DNA of 64,000 nt from Actinomadura violacea (GCF_017573465.1 NZ_JAGEPF010000015.1:232279-296278), one strand, 5' to 3'. Positions 51,245 to 60,433 are shown, numbered from the stretch's first letter. The notes: generated by a model from the letters alone, not told the origin. Numbers and translations are program-made.

Positions 51245-52153
51245 TCACGGAGGCGGGGTGTAGCCGCGGGTGCGGACGAGGTCGTGGGTGAGGCGGGTGA
51301 AGGCCCGGGTGGCGGCGCTCTGGTAGGCGTTCTCGCGGTGCAGGAGGGCGACGGTGCGGGTGGGCAGGGGCGGGTCCAGGGGGACGGGGGTCAGGTGGGG
51401 GTGGTCGTGGGTGATGGCATCGGGCAGGACGGTGGCCAGATGGGTGCGTTGGACGATCTCGGTGAGGGCCTGGATGGAGTTGGCTTCGACCGTGATCCGC
51501 GGGGCGGCCCGGTGGTGGGCGAAGTAGGCGTCGATGTGGCCGCGTGTGGCGAAGTCCCCGCTGAGCAGGGCGAGTCGTTCGTCCTTCAAGGCCCGGACCG
51601 GTAGGGGACCGGGCATCGCCCGCGCGCGCGGGGCTCCGGTCACGAGGCTGAGGGTCTCGGTGAACAGGGCGGTGGCGGTGACGCCGGGCAGGTGGGCGCC
51701 GGCGAAGGCGATGCCGAGGTCGAGGTCGTCGGCCAGCAACGCCGCCTCGACGCGGTCCTGGGTCGTCTCGGTCAGCGTGAGGCCGATGCCGGGGTGGCGG
51801 GCGTGGAGTTCGGCGGTGAGCGGGCCGACGAGGTAGGCGGTGAAGGTCGGGGTGACGCCCAGGCGCAGGTGACCGCGGGACAGGTCCTGGACGTCGTGGA
51901 CGGCGCGTTCGGCGGAGGCCAGGTCGCGCAGTGCGCGCCGGGCGTGGTCGGCGTAGACGGTTCCGGCGTCGGTGAGCCGCACCGTGCGGCCGGTGCGGTC
52001 CAGCAGCGGCACGCCCAGGGTCCGTTCCAGCTGCTTGATCTGCTGGGAGAGCGTGGGCTGGGAGATGTGCAACTCCTCGGCGGCGCGGGTGAAACTGCCC
52101 TGCTCGGCCACGGCGAGCAGATAGCGCAGGTGACGTAGTTCGAGAACGGCCAT
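51245..52153 (-). CDS. cynR: LysR-family regulator of the cyanate operon
   Basis: A 302-residue LysR protein: N-terminal HTH (LRHLRYLLAVAEQGSFTRAAEELHISQPTLSQQIKQLERTLG) and the substrate-binding domain from ~90. It is divergent from cynT-cynS, exactly the layout of E. coli cynR, where it activates the operon with cyanate. ATG at 52153; ribosome site modest. The 125-bp gap to cynT contains two ACTATAG repeats and a dyad, consistent with LysR binding. Confidence 0.88.
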   Translation of the reverse strand: MAVLELRHLRYLLAVAEQGSFTRAAEELHISQPTLSQQIKQLERTLGVPLLDRTGRTVRLTDAGTVYADHARRALRDLASAERAVHDVQDLSRGHLRLGVTPTFTAYLVGPLTAELHARHPGIGLTLTETTQDRVEAALLADDLDLGIAFAGAHLPGVTATALFTETLSLVTGAPRARAMPGPLPVRALKDERLALLSGDFATRGHIDAYFAHHRAAPRITVEANSIQALTEIVQRTHLATVLPDAITHDHPHLTPVPLDPPLPTRTVALLHRENAYQSAATRAFTRLTHDLVRTRGYTPPP

Positions 52154-52160
52154 GAAACAA

Positions 52161-52212
52161 ACTATAGACGCCACCAATGGGTTCTATACCTAACAACTCT
52201 TGGACACTATAG
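52161..52212. promoter_or_regulatory. Candidate LysR-binding region of the cyn operon
   Basis: ACTATAG occurs at 52161-52167 and 52206-52212, with a related CTATA at 52184-52188 and a dyad ATGCA/TGCAT at 52213-52226. The gap is the only strongly AT-rich part of the cyn locus. No single site is proved. Confidence 0.45.
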
Positions 52213-52278
52213 ATGCAGGTCATGCATAGTGGATTTCGCCAGGCCACAAGAGCCGACCACCATCCGGAGGGAGTGACC

Positions 52279-52866
52279 ATGCAGGACCTCACCGAGGGCG
52301 TCGCCCGTTTCCAGCGGGACGTCTTCCCGGCCAAGGCGGAGCTCTTCGCCCATCTGGCCGCGCATCACTCGCCGCACACGCTGTTCATCGGCTGCTCCGA
52401 CGCCCGCGTCGTGCCCGAGCTGATCACCGGAGCCGAGGCGGGCGAGCTGTTCGTCATCCGCACCGCCGGCAACCTGGTGCCCGCGCACGCCCCCGGGGCC
52501 GACGGGGTCGCGGCGAGCATCGAGTACGCCGTCGCCGCACTGGGCGTGAAGGACATCGTCGTCTGCGGCCACTCCGCGTGCGGCGCGATGACCGCCCTCG
52601 CCGAGGGCCACGACCTCAGCGGCGCCCCGGCCGTCGCCTCCTGGCTCCGGCTCGCCGACGCCTCGGTGGCCCGCACCGCCGCCGGCGGCGGCGTGTCGGC
52701 CCTGGTCCGGCAGAACGTGCTCGCGCAGCTGGCGAACCTGGCCACCCATCCCTCGGTCGCCAAGGCCCTGGCGGAGGAGAAGGCCGCCCTGCACGGCTGG
52801 GTCTACGACATCGCGACCGGCCGGGTCGAGGACCTCACCACCGGCGGCGCCGCACTCGCGGCCTGA
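52279..52866 (+). CDS. cynT: Beta-class carbonic anhydrase (CynT type)
   Basis: A 195-residue beta-carbonic anhydrase: zinc ligands Cys39 (GCSDAR), His98 and Cys101 (GHSACG), with the Asp41-Arg43 dyad, all present. CynT returns CO2 to bicarbonate for the cyanase reaction. ATG at 52279 after GGAGGGAG; a GTG two codons earlier is possible. First gene of the cyn operon. Confidence 0.9.
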   Translation: MQDLTEGVARFQRDVFPAKAELFAHLAAHHSPHTLFIGCSDARVVPELITGAEAGELFVIRTAGNLVPAHAPGADGVAASIEYAVAALGVKDIVVCGHSACGAMTALAEGHDLSGAPAVASWLRLADASVARTAAGGGVSALVRQNVLAQLANLATHPSVAKALAEEKAALHGWVYDIATGRVEDLTTGGAALAA

Positions 52867-52877
52867 CCCACCCGGCC

Positions 52878-52913
52878 CGGGGCTCCCGCCCGCGTCAGCC
52901 CGCTGGAGCCCCG
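52878..52913 (+). terminator. Intercistronic hairpin between cynT and cynS
   Basis: CGGGGCTCC pairs with GGAGCCCCG around an 18-nt loop; possibly an attenuator giving cynS a different level from cynT. Confidence 0.45.
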
Positions 52914-52987
52914 CATCCACCCACCCGGCCACTGCACCCGCAGCCCTGCCCGTGAAGTGGCCCACCTGAGAGAAGGACGTACTGATC

Positions 52988-53458
52988 ATGGTGCACGCAC
53001 AGTTCGAGCAGTCCGCTCGTGAGGCCCTGGCCGCCAAGGCCGTCGAGGCGAAGACCATCAAGGACCTGTCCTGGAAGCAGATCGCCCAGGCCTCGGGCCT
53101 GTCGGTGGCCTTCACCACCGCCGCCGTGCTCGGCCAGCACCCGCTCCCGGAGAAGTCCGCGAAGGCCGTGGCCGAGCTGCTCGGCCTGGACGACGACGCG
53201 GCGACGCTGCTGCAGACCATCCCGGTCCGCGGCTCGATGCCGAACCGGATCCCCACCGACCCGACCATGTACCGCTTCTACGAGATGCTCCAGGTCTACG
53301 GCACGACCCTCAAGGCCCTGATCCACGAGGAGTTCGGTGACGGCATCATCTCCGCGATCAACTTCAGGCTCGACGTGAAGAAGGTCGCCGACCCCGAGGG
53401 CGGCGAGCGCGCCGTCATCACCCTGGACGGCAAGTACCTGCCGACCAAGCCCTTCTGA
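52988..53458 (+). CDS. cynS: Cyanase (cyanate hydratase)
   Basis: A 156-residue cyanase. The catalytic residues are exactly placed: Arg96 and Glu99 (MYRFYEMLQVYG) and Ser122 (IISAINF). An N-terminal helix bundle (~1-85) precedes the catalytic domain. It converts cyanate plus bicarbonate to ammonia and two CO2 as a decamer. ATG at 52988 after GAGAAGGA. Middle gene of the operon. Confidence 0.95.
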   Translation: MVHAQFEQSAREALAAKAVEAKTIKDLSWKQIAQASGLSVAFTTAAVLGQHPLPEKSAKAVAELLGLDDDAATLLQTIPVRGSMPNRIPTDPTMYRFYEMLQVYGTTLKALIHEEFGDGIISAINFRLDVKKVADPEGGERAVITLDGKYLPTKPF

Positions 53459-53486
53459 CCCGACACCGCCCTTCGGAGGACCCTTC

Positions 53487-53984
53487 ATGGACTTCGTCCA
53501 GCGCACCATCGACATCGCCCGCCAGAACGTCGCCGAGGGCGGCCGCCCGTTCGCGACCGTCATCGTCAAGGACGGCGAGATCCTCGCCGAGAGCCCCAAC
53601 AAGGTCGCCCAGACCAGCGACCCCACCGCGCACGCGGAGATCCTCGCGATCCGCGAGGCCTGCACGAAGCTGGGCACCGAGCACCTGACCGGCACCACCA
53701 TCTACGTCCTCGCCCACCCCTGCCCGATGTGCCTGGGATCGCTGTACTACTGCTCGCCGGACGAGGTCGTCTTCCTCACCACCCGCGACGCCTACGAGCC
53801 CCACTACGTCGATGACCGCAAGTACTTCGAGCTGGACACCTTCTACGACGAGTTCGCCAAGCCCTGGCAGGAGCGCCGGCTGCCGATGCGCCACGAGGAG
53901 CGCGAGGACGCCGTCGAGGTGTACCGGTTCTGGCAGGAGCGCAACGGCGGCGAGCGCCGCGTCACCGGCGCCCCCACCGCCTGA
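53487..53984 (+). CDS. CDA-fold nucleobase/nucleoside deaminase
   Basis: A 165-residue zinc deaminase: HAE with His49 and Glu51, PCPMC with Cys79 and Cys82 (LAHPCPMCLGSLYYC). Overall it resembles the guanine-deaminase/tRNA-adenosine-deaminase side of the CDA family, with a C-terminal FWQERNGG tail. It is the third gene of the cyn operon, 28 bp after cynS with its own GGAGGA. What it deaminates is not clear; see findings. Confidence 0.85.
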   Translation: MDFVQRTIDIARQNVAEGGRPFATVIVKDGEILAESPNKVAQTSDPTAHAEILAIREACTKLGTEHLTGTTIYVLAHPCPMCLGSLYYCSPDEVVFLTTRDAYEPHYVDDRKYFELDTFYDEFAKPWQERRLPMRHEEREDAVEVYRFWQERNGGERRVTGAPTA

Positions 53985-54055
53985 GCCGCCGCGCCCGATG
54001 CAGGGGCGCCCGGATGAGGGCCGGCCGCTGACCGCCCCCACCCGAGGCCGTCACC

Positions 54056-54089
54056 GCCTCCACCGTCGCTCCTTCCTGACGGTGGAGGC
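54056..54089. terminator. 12-bp hairpin at the end of the cyn operon
   Basis: GCCTCCACCGTC pairs perfectly with GACGGTGGAGGC around a 10-nt loop between the deaminase gene and the convergent hydrolase gene. Confidence 0.8.
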
Positions 54090-54110
54090 CGGGCCTGCGG
54101 CCCCCGTCCC

Positions 54111-55019
54111 TCACCCCGCCACGGGCAGGTGCCGGATCAGGAACTCCAGTTCCGCCTCGACGACCCGCTCGTGCTGCTCCAGGAACGGCGCATAATGCGT
54201 GCCCGGGACGCTGACCACCTCCGCGCGGGGCATCCGGTGCGCCGCGCGGACCGCCGCAGGCGGATACGCCGCCATGTCCTGCTCGCAGACCACCACCAGC
54301 GCCGGGCACCGCACCCGCGGCGCCGCACGCCCCGGCTCGTAGAGCGCGAACCGCAGCGCCGACCGCGCCGCGATCTCCTGCCGCGCGACGCCGTGCCGGC
54401 CGTCCGGGTCCAGCGCCCGCGGGCCGTCCAGGGAGTCGGGCGTCGACAGGACCCCGACCCGTCCCCGCGGCGCCGCGAGCGGCACCGTCCGCGGCGCCCG
54501 GCCCGCCGCCGCGCCCACGGCGTCGGCGATGCCCGTTGCGAACAGCCGCAGCAACGCCGCCGGAGTCTGGTGACTCGTAGCGTTGCGCGAGGCCGCCCAC
54601 CCGCCGACCGCGGGCGTCTGCGCGACCACCGCCGCGAGCCCCTGCTCGCGCGCGGCGACACGGACCAGATGCCCGCCCGACAGCGAGAACCCCCAGCCCG
54701 CGACCGCGCTCGGGTCGACGTCCGGGAGCGAGGCCGCGAAGCCGATCGCGGCCCGCCAGTCCGCCAGCTGCTCCCCCACCCGCGCGACCTGGCGCGGCAG
54801 CCCGCCGCTCTCCCCCAGATGCCGGTAGTCGAAGGCCAGCACGCCGAACCCGGCCCGGGCGAACCGCTCCGCGAACCGGTCGGTGCCCGGCTCCTTGGTC
54901 ACCCCGAACCCGCCGGCCATCACCACGCAGCCGCCGTTCGCGCTCGGATAGTGCCAGGCCGCGCACTGCGCGCCGCCGCTGTCGAACCGGATCTTCTCGC
55001 GCCGTACGGACGTCCGCAT
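54111..55019 (-). CDS. Alpha/beta-hydrolase (DUF3530/dienelactone-like)
   Basis: A 302-residue alpha/beta-hydrolase: oxyanion region GGFGVTKEPGTDRFAERFARAGFGVLAFDYRHLGESGG, nucleophile elbow GWGFSLSGG (Ser in position ~112), acid in ALVVVCEQDMAAYPP and catalytic His in VPGTHYAPFLEQHERV. ATG at 55019. A 14-bp palindrome lies 40 bp upstream. It is convergent with the cyn operon and probably independent of it. Substrate unknown. Confidence 0.85.
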   Translation of the reverse strand: MRTSVRREKIRFDSGGAQCAAWHYPSANGGCVVMAGGFGVTKEPGTDRFAERFARAGFGVLAFDYRHLGESGGLPRQVARVGEQLADWRAAIGFAASLPDVDPSAVAGWGFSLSGGHLVRVAAREQGLAAVVAQTPAVGGWAASRNATSHQTPAALLRLFATGIADAVGAAAGRAPRTVPLAAPRGRVGVLSTPDSLDGPRALDPDGRHGVARQEIAARSALRFALYEPGRAAPRVRCPALVVVCEQDMAAYPPAAVRAAHRMPRAEVVSVPGTHYAPFLEQHERVVEAELEFLIRHLPVAG

Positions 55020-55059
55020 GCCTGCCTCCGATGGACGGACTCGCTTCCTTCCTTCAAGT

Positions 55060-55073
55060 GAACCATGTGGTTC
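55060..55073. promoter_or_regulatory. Operator-like palindrome upstream of the hydrolase
   Basis: GAACCA-TG-TGGTTC; extends imperfectly by two further bases on each side. A TetR-like regulator could bind, but none is adjacent. Confidence 0.5.
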
Positions 55074-55132
55074 GCAAACCTGTCCATCGGGTCCGCCCCC
55101 GCGATGTGGTGCCCGCCAAAGGAGGAGTTTCA

Positions 55133-55185
55133 GCTACGTAGGCGACGTAGCCACCTTTACCGCCTACCAACCTCCCAGCGATAGT
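55133..55185 (+). promoter_or_regulatory. Promoter of a probably leaderless gene, with hairpin/operator
   Basis: TTTACC (55156-55161), 18-bp spacer, GATAGT (55180-55185) puts the transcript start at or next to the ATG at 55193, which has no ribosome site. Just upstream, GCTACGT (55133-55139) and ACGTAGC (55145-55151) form an inverted repeat, with a related TAGTAGGCG at 55183-55191. Confidence 0.55.
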
Positions 55186-55192
55186 AGGCGTC

Positions 55193-55519
55193 ATGAACAA
55201 GAACACCGCCTACAATGCCGCGGCGAGTACCGCGCGAACGCTGAAGCGTGCAGGGCTCTGGGACCTGGCCCTGGAGTCGCCGCCGACCGCCACGACGGCG
55301 CTGCGGGCAGAGATCTTGACCGACAGGTTCTTCTGGAAGATCGACGGCCTGCGCAGGTCGTGCCACCTGCGTGCCGCGCTCGGCGCCCGCCCGCAGACCG
55401 CCGCCGCGGCGTCCTACGCCGCCGCGCTTCCGCCGGGCGCCGAAGCCGAGGAGCTGACCGGGATCGCCGCGCGAACGGCCCGCGAGCTCGGACTCACCAG
55501 GCTGATCAAGAGCCTGTGA
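55193..55519 (+). CDS. Small protein of unknown function, probably leaderless
   Basis: A 108-residue protein with a basic, helical first third (TARTLKRAGLWDLALES), a central LTDRFFWKIDGLRRSCHLRAALGARPQTAAAASYAAALPPGAEAEELTGIAARTARELGLTRLIKSL. No domain recognised. Its stop overlaps the GTG of the GNAT gene by 4 bp, so the two are coupled; this and the promoter support a real gene. Confidence 0.65.
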   Translation: MNKNTAYNAAASTARTLKRAGLWDLALESPPTATTALRAEILTDRFFWKIDGLRRSCHLRAALGARPQTAAAASYAAALPPGAEAEELTGIAARTARELGLTRLIKSL

Positions 55520-56097
55520 GGCGCTCAACGCGATCCGTGGACCTCGATCTCGGCGATGGCGGCCTGCGGCTCCGCACCCTGGACGTCGCCGACGCCGCTC
55601 TGCTGGTCGAGGCGACGAGCACGGAAACGGGCCGGTCCCTCTGGGGAGATCGCCCGCTCGGTCCCCACTCGCTCGGCGACGCGCAAGCGGCGCTGGCCGC
55701 CTGGGATCCCGCCATGCCAGGCCAGTTCAGCCTGGGCGTCCTGCGGGGCGGGAGACTCCTCGGCGCGGTCGGCCTGATCCCGGAGCGTCCGGGCGGCATC
55801 GAACTCGCGTACTGGCTGCGGCCGGAGGAACGAGGCAAGGGCATCGCCTCCCGAGCCGTGCTCGCCGCCACCGACTGGGCCCACGCCGAACTCGCCGTTC
55901 CCCGGCTCTGGCTGGAGATCCGTCCCGGCAACGAGCCCTCCCTGAGGCTGGCCGAGCGCGTCGGTTACCGGTTCGAGCAACGCATTCCACGGCACTGCCG
56001 CACCCGGACCCATCACGATCCCGAACGCGACACCTGGCACGACTGCCTTATCTGGGTCCACGACGGCACCCAGACGACCGGAGCCGACCTGGGGTGA
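55516..56097 (+). CDS. GNAT-family N-acetyltransferase (RimJ/RimL-like)
   Basis: A 193-residue acetyltransferase: LDLGDGGLRLRTLDVADAALLVE, RPLGPHSLGDAQAALAAW, IELAYWLRPEERGKGIASRAVLAATDWAHAELAVPRLWLEIRPGNEPSLRLAERVGYRFEQRI. This is the RimJ/RimL layout. The GTG at 55516 overlaps the preceding stop codon. The two genes may form a small modification unit; function unknown. Confidence 0.82.
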   Translation: MRRSTRSVDLDLGDGGLRLRTLDVADAALLVEATSTETGRSLWGDRPLGPHSLGDAQAALAAWDPAMPGQFSLGVLRGGRLLGAVGLIPERPGGIELAYWLRPEERGKGIASRAVLAATDWAHAELAVPRLWLEIRPGNEPSLRLAERVGYRFEQRIPRHCRTRTHHDPERDTWHDCLIWVHDGTQTTGADLG

Positions 56098-56116
56098 TGT
56101 CCCGACTGACCTGCTC

Positions 56117-56183
56117 TGACGTCACACCGAACCAGCGTGACGTCGTAGCGGCAGTTGACGTGACGTCATAATGACGTCATAGT
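56117..56183 (+). promoter_or_regulatory. Array of TGACGTCA sites over a leaderless promoter
   Basis: Perfect octamers at 56117-56124, 56161-56168 and 56172-56179, plus one-mismatch copies at 56138-56145 and 56156-56163; centres are about 21, 23 and 11 bp apart, close to whole helical turns. The last copies cover a promoter: TTGACG (56155-56160), 17-bp spacer, CATAGT (56178-56183), which would start transcription at the ATG at 56190. This is the expected design for cooperative ribbon-helix-helix autorepression. Confidence 0.7.
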
Positions 56184-56189
56184 GGTGGC

Positions 56190-56747
56190 ATGGACTTGAT
56201 GCCGTATGTCGAGAGCCTGCGCCGTGAACTCGCCGTCGCCGCCGAGGCGGGCGGCCCGGAAGCCCGCGCGCTCGCCGAGCGCCTCACCGGCGTCCTCGAA
56301 TCGGCCACCAGGCTCACCCTGCTCGAGGCGCTGTCGGCCGCGGCGGACGAGATCACCCGCGATCTCGCGCCGGGCTCGGTCGACGTGCGGCTGCGCGGCG
56401 GCGACCCCGCGTTCGTCGTGACGCCACCGCAGCCCGGCCCACCGACTTCGGAGGACGCGGCCGCCCCGCCGGAACCCGCACCGGAGCCGGCATCCGAAGC
56501 CGTCCCGACCGCCGCCGCGCCGTCCGGCGAGGAGGGCGGCACCGCGCGGATGACCCTGCGGCTGCCCGAGCACCTCAAGCTGCGCGTCGAGGAGGCGGCC
56601 GGACGGCAGGGTATCTCGGTCAACGCCTGGCTGGTCCGCGCGATCTCCGCCGCGTTCGAGCCCGGCGCCGGGCCCCGTAGTCCTGCCCCCGGCCGAGCGG
56701 CGCAGCAAGCGCACGGCGGACGCAGCTACACCGGCTGGGTCCGCTAG
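56190..56747 (+). CDS. Ribbon-helix-helix regulator with a Pro/Glu-rich middle
   Basis: A 185-residue protein. Residues ~118-157 match the RHH/Arc-type fold (TARMTLRLPEHLKLRVEEAAGRQGISVNAWLVRAISAAFE), the DNA-binding element of HicB/CopG-like proteins. The first ~60 residues are helical; ~80-112 is Pro/Ala/Glu-rich. The TGACGTCA array over its own promoter argues that it binds there. It heads the operon with DUF4097 and DrrAB-like genes. Confidence 0.72.
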   Translation: MDLMPYVESLRRELAVAAEAGGPEARALAERLTGVLESATRLTLLEALSAAADEITRDLAPGSVDVRLRGGDPAFVVTPPQPGPPTSEDAAAPPEPAPEPASEAVPTAAAPSGEEGGTARMTLRLPEHLKLRVEEAAGRQGISVNAWLVRAISAAFEPGAGPRSPAPGRAAQQAHGGRSYTGWVR

Positions 56748-56777
56748 CCCCGGCCCGCCGCTCGTCACCACCCTTCG

Positions 56778-56795
56778 CCCGGCCCCGAGGCCGGG
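56778..56795 (+). terminator. Short intercistronic hairpin
   Basis: CCCGGCC-CCGA-GGCCGGG between the regulator gene and the DUF4097 gene; likely an attenuator that keeps regulator and exporter at different levels. Confidence 0.5.
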
Positions 56796-56828
56796 AAGCA
56801 CCACCGGACCCATGAGGAGGGCTCCGCC

Positions 56829-57674
56829 ATGCCCGCTTTCGACACACCCGAACCGATCATCCTCGACATCGACATGTACGTCGGCCTGGTTCGCCTCCAC
56901 GCCGGCGACCGCACCGACACCGTGGTGGACGTGCGCCCGAGCGACCCGTCCGTCGAGGCGAGCGTGCAGGTCGCCGAGCGGACGGTCGTCGAGTTCTCCG
57001 GCGGTCGGCTGCTGGTCAAGGGCCCCAGGCCCAAGGCCCTGGGGCACCTGCTGCCGTGGCGCGGGTCCATCGACGTGACCGTCGACCTGCCCGCCGGGTC
57101 CCGCGTCGAGGCCAAGGCCGCCGCGGAGATCATCGCCACCGGCGTCCTCGGCGAGACGGTCGTGCACAGCATGAACGGCGACCTGCGCCTGGAGGAGACC
57201 GGTCCGCTGGAGGCCAAGACCTCCAACGGCCACATCTTCGTGGAGCGGGTGACCGGCCCCGCCGAGGCGACCACCTCCAACGGGGCGGTCCGGATCGGCT
57301 ACCTCGACGGCCCCGGCACGGCCAAGTCGTCCAACGGCGCCATCGCGTTCGGCGAGGCGGCCGGCGACCTGCAGGTGAAGACCGCCTCCGGTGACGTCAC
57401 CATCGGCCGCGCGACGGCCGGCCTCACCGCCAAGACCGCCTTCGGCCGGATCCAGGTCGGCGAGGTGGTGCGCGGCACCGTCCGCCTGGAGAGCGGCCAC
57501 GGCAAGATCAGCGCCGGCATCGCCGAGGGCACCGCGGCCTGGCTGGACCTGAACTCCAAGTTCGGGGTGGTGCGCAGCTCCCTGACCGCCGCCGAAGGCC
57601 CCGAGAGCACCGACACGGTCGCCGAGGTGCACGCGCACACCAACTACGGCGACATCGACGTCCACCGGTCCTGA
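56829..57674 (+). CDS. DUF4097-family beta-repeat protein
   Basis: A 281-residue protein of repeated short strands with GD-rich turns (LRLEETGPLEAKTSNGHIFVERVTGPAEATTSNGAVRIGYLDGPGTAKSSNGAIAFGEAAGDLQVKTASGDVTIGRATAGLTAKTAFGRIQVGEV), typical of DUF4097 single-stranded right-handed beta-helix proteins. No signal peptide or membrane helix is visible. Such genes often precede ABC exporters in actinobacteria; a cargo- or envelope-sensing role is guessed. ATG at 56829 after GAGGAGGG. Confidence 0.8.
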   Translation: MPAFDTPEPIILDIDMYVGLVRLHAGDRTDTVVDVRPSDPSVEASVQVAERTVVEFSGGRLLVKGPRPKALGHLLPWRGSIDVTVDLPAGSRVEAKAAAEIIATGVLGETVVHSMNGDLRLEETGPLEAKTSNGHIFVERVTGPAEATTSNGAVRIGYLDGPGTAKSSNGAIAFGEAAGDLQVKTASGDVTIGRATAGLTAKTAFGRIQVGEVVRGTVRLESGHGKISAGIAEGTAAWLDLNSKFGVVRSSLTAAEGPESTDTVAEVHAHTNYGDIDVHRS

Positions 57675-57704
57675 CCTCCCCGACCACCGGCAAGGAGCCC
57701 CCTC

Positions 57705-58675
<971 letters not shown>

Positions 58676-58679
<4 letters not shown>

Positions 58680-59479
58680 ACGCGCTCACCCTGCCCATCG
58701 CCGACGGCTGGACGATCGCCAGGCGCAACGCCCTGAAGATCCGGCGGTCGCCGGACATGCTCGGCGGCGTGATCATGCTGCCGGTCGTGCTGGTGCTGCT
58801 GTTCGCCTACGTCTTCGGCAGCGCCATCCACGTCCCGGGGATGTCGTACCGGGAGTTCCTGCTGCCCGGCATCTTCGTCCAAGCGGTGATCATGAGCGCG
58901 CAGATCACCGGGTACACGCTCACCCTCGACCTGCAGAAGGGCATCTTCGACCGGTTCCGCTCGCTGCCGATGGCGCCGTCCGCGGTCCTGATCGGGCAGA
59001 CCGTCAGCGACCTGCTGATGAACCTCGCCGGCCTGGTCGTCATGGCGGCGATGGGGCTGATCGTCGGCTGGCGGGTGCACACCTCGCCCGGTGAGGCCGT
59101 GCTCGGGTTCGGGCTGCTGCTGCTGTTCGCCTACGCGTTCTCGTGGGTCACCGCGACCGTCGCGCTGGCGCTGCGCACCCCGGAGAGCTTCAACAACATC
59201 GCCACAATGGTCTCGTTCCCGCTGGTGTTCGTCTCCAACGCCTTCCTCGACAGCTCCAAGCTGCCCGCGCCGCTGCGCGTCGTCGCCGAATGGAACCCCG
59301 TCTCCACCTTCACCCAGGCCGCACGGGAGTTGTTCGGAAACACCAGCGCCGCGCTGAAGACCTCGGACGCCTGGCCCATCCGGCACGCCGTCCCGGCGTC
59401 GCTGCTCTGGATCGCAGCCCTGCTGATCGTGTTCGTCCCCCTGGCGACCCGCCTCTATAAGAAGGCCGTCAGCAGCTGA
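58676..59479 (+). CDS. DrrB-type drug exporter permease
   Basis: A 267-residue six-helix permease: ARRNALKIRRSPDMLGGVIMLPVVLVLLFAYVFGSAI, YREFLLPGIFVQAVIMSAQITGYTLTLDLQKGIFDRFRSLPMAPSAVLIGQTVSDL (with the EAA-like loop), SPLNSFNNIATMVSFPLVFVSNAFLDSSKLP. The ATG overlaps the ATPase stop. Terminator follows at 59494. Confidence 0.9.
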
Positions 59480-59493
59480 ACGAAACGACGCCT

Positions 59494-59527
59494 CCTCGCG
59501 GGCCGGTGCGCTGACCGGCCCGCGAGG
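59494..59527. terminator. 14-bp hairpin terminator
   Basis: CCTCGCGGGCCGGT and ACCGGCCCGCGAGG are exact complements around a 6-nt loop between the exporter operon and the convergent reductase gene. Confidence 0.85.
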
Positions 59528-59550
59528 GCTGCGACGGAGCGCTCACGGCG

Positions 59551-60327
59551 TCACCTCTGCCCCTTGTCCAGGTCGGCGAGGAGGCCGTCGAGGGCTTGGC
59601 CGAGGGCCTCGGAGTTCGCCGGGGTGAACCACGTGGTGCGGATGCGTTCGTTGTTCCCCTTCGGGGTCTCGTGGTCGGCGGCGAGCCGGCCCAGGGTGCG
59701 GGTCCGGTCGCTCAGCGCGCGGCCGACGCCCTGGAAGAGGCTGCGGACGTAGCCGTCCGCATCGGCCGCGTCGATGCCGTGGCCTGCGGCCCACTCCGTC
59801 AGCGCCGCGAGGTAGGAGTAGTGGGTGGTCAGTGTCCCGGTCAGCGCGGAGAAGACGTTGAAGGCCCCTTCGTCGGCGACCGGCAGCGCCCCGCCCAGCT
59901 GCTCGAAGAGACCGTCGACCACCGGATGGGACGGGCAGGTCACCGTGACCGAGCGCCGTTCCCGGATCGCGGGCAGCGGGATGGCCCGCACCAGCGGGGC
60001 GCCGGTGGCCAGCGTCCGGCGCAGGTCCTCGTTGCCGACCCCCGACATCACGTTCACCACGATCTTGCCGTCGTCCACCGTCAGCCCGGCGAGCGCCTCG
60101 TGCCGGTCCTGGCCGCGGACCGCGATGATCACCACGTCGGAGCGGTCCACCACCTCCTGGTTGCCGGCGCACACCTCGACGTTCTCGTAGCGCCCGGCCA
60201 ACTCGGCCGCCGTGGCCGCCCCTCGCGGCGACAGCAGCACCTGCGGCGCCGGCTCCTCTCCCCCGCAAACGCCCTCCACAATGGCTCGGCCGATCTCCCC
60301 GACCCCGATGATGCCGATCCGCTTCAC
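59551..60327 (-). CDS. ProC-like NAD(P)-binding reductase
   Basis: A 258-residue Rossmann protein: KRIGIIGVGEIGRAIVEGV at the start, SDVVIIAVRGQD, VVNVMSGVGNEDLRRTL, LVRAIPLPAIRERRSVTVTCPS, matching pyrroline-5-carboxylate reductase-like (F420/NADP-dependent reductase) proteins, but a C-terminal helical domain differs from true ProC. Start GTG at 60327 with GGAAG upstream. Role uncertain; ProC activity is possible. Confidence 0.75.
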   Translation of the reverse strand: MKRIGIIGVGEIGRAIVEGVCGGEEPAPQVLLSPRGAATAAELAGRYENVEVCAGNQEVVDRSDVVIIAVRGQDRHEALAGLTVDDGKIVVNVMSGVGNEDLRRTLATGAPLVRAIPLPAIRERRSVTVTCPSHPVVDGLFEQLGGALPVADEGAFNVFSALTGTLTTHYSYLAALTEWAAGHGIDAADADGYVRSLFQGVGRALSDRTRTLGRLAADHETPKGNNERIRTTWFTPANSEALGQALDGLLADLDKGQR

Positions 60328-60433
60328 TGCGTCTTCCGTCCTCTGCCTAGTAGTTCGGGCCTGCGGGATCATGCTCGTCTCCACAGCGGGACGAGCGCCA
60401 CCCGCCACTGCGGCTCAGGCTCTCAACGCAGGG

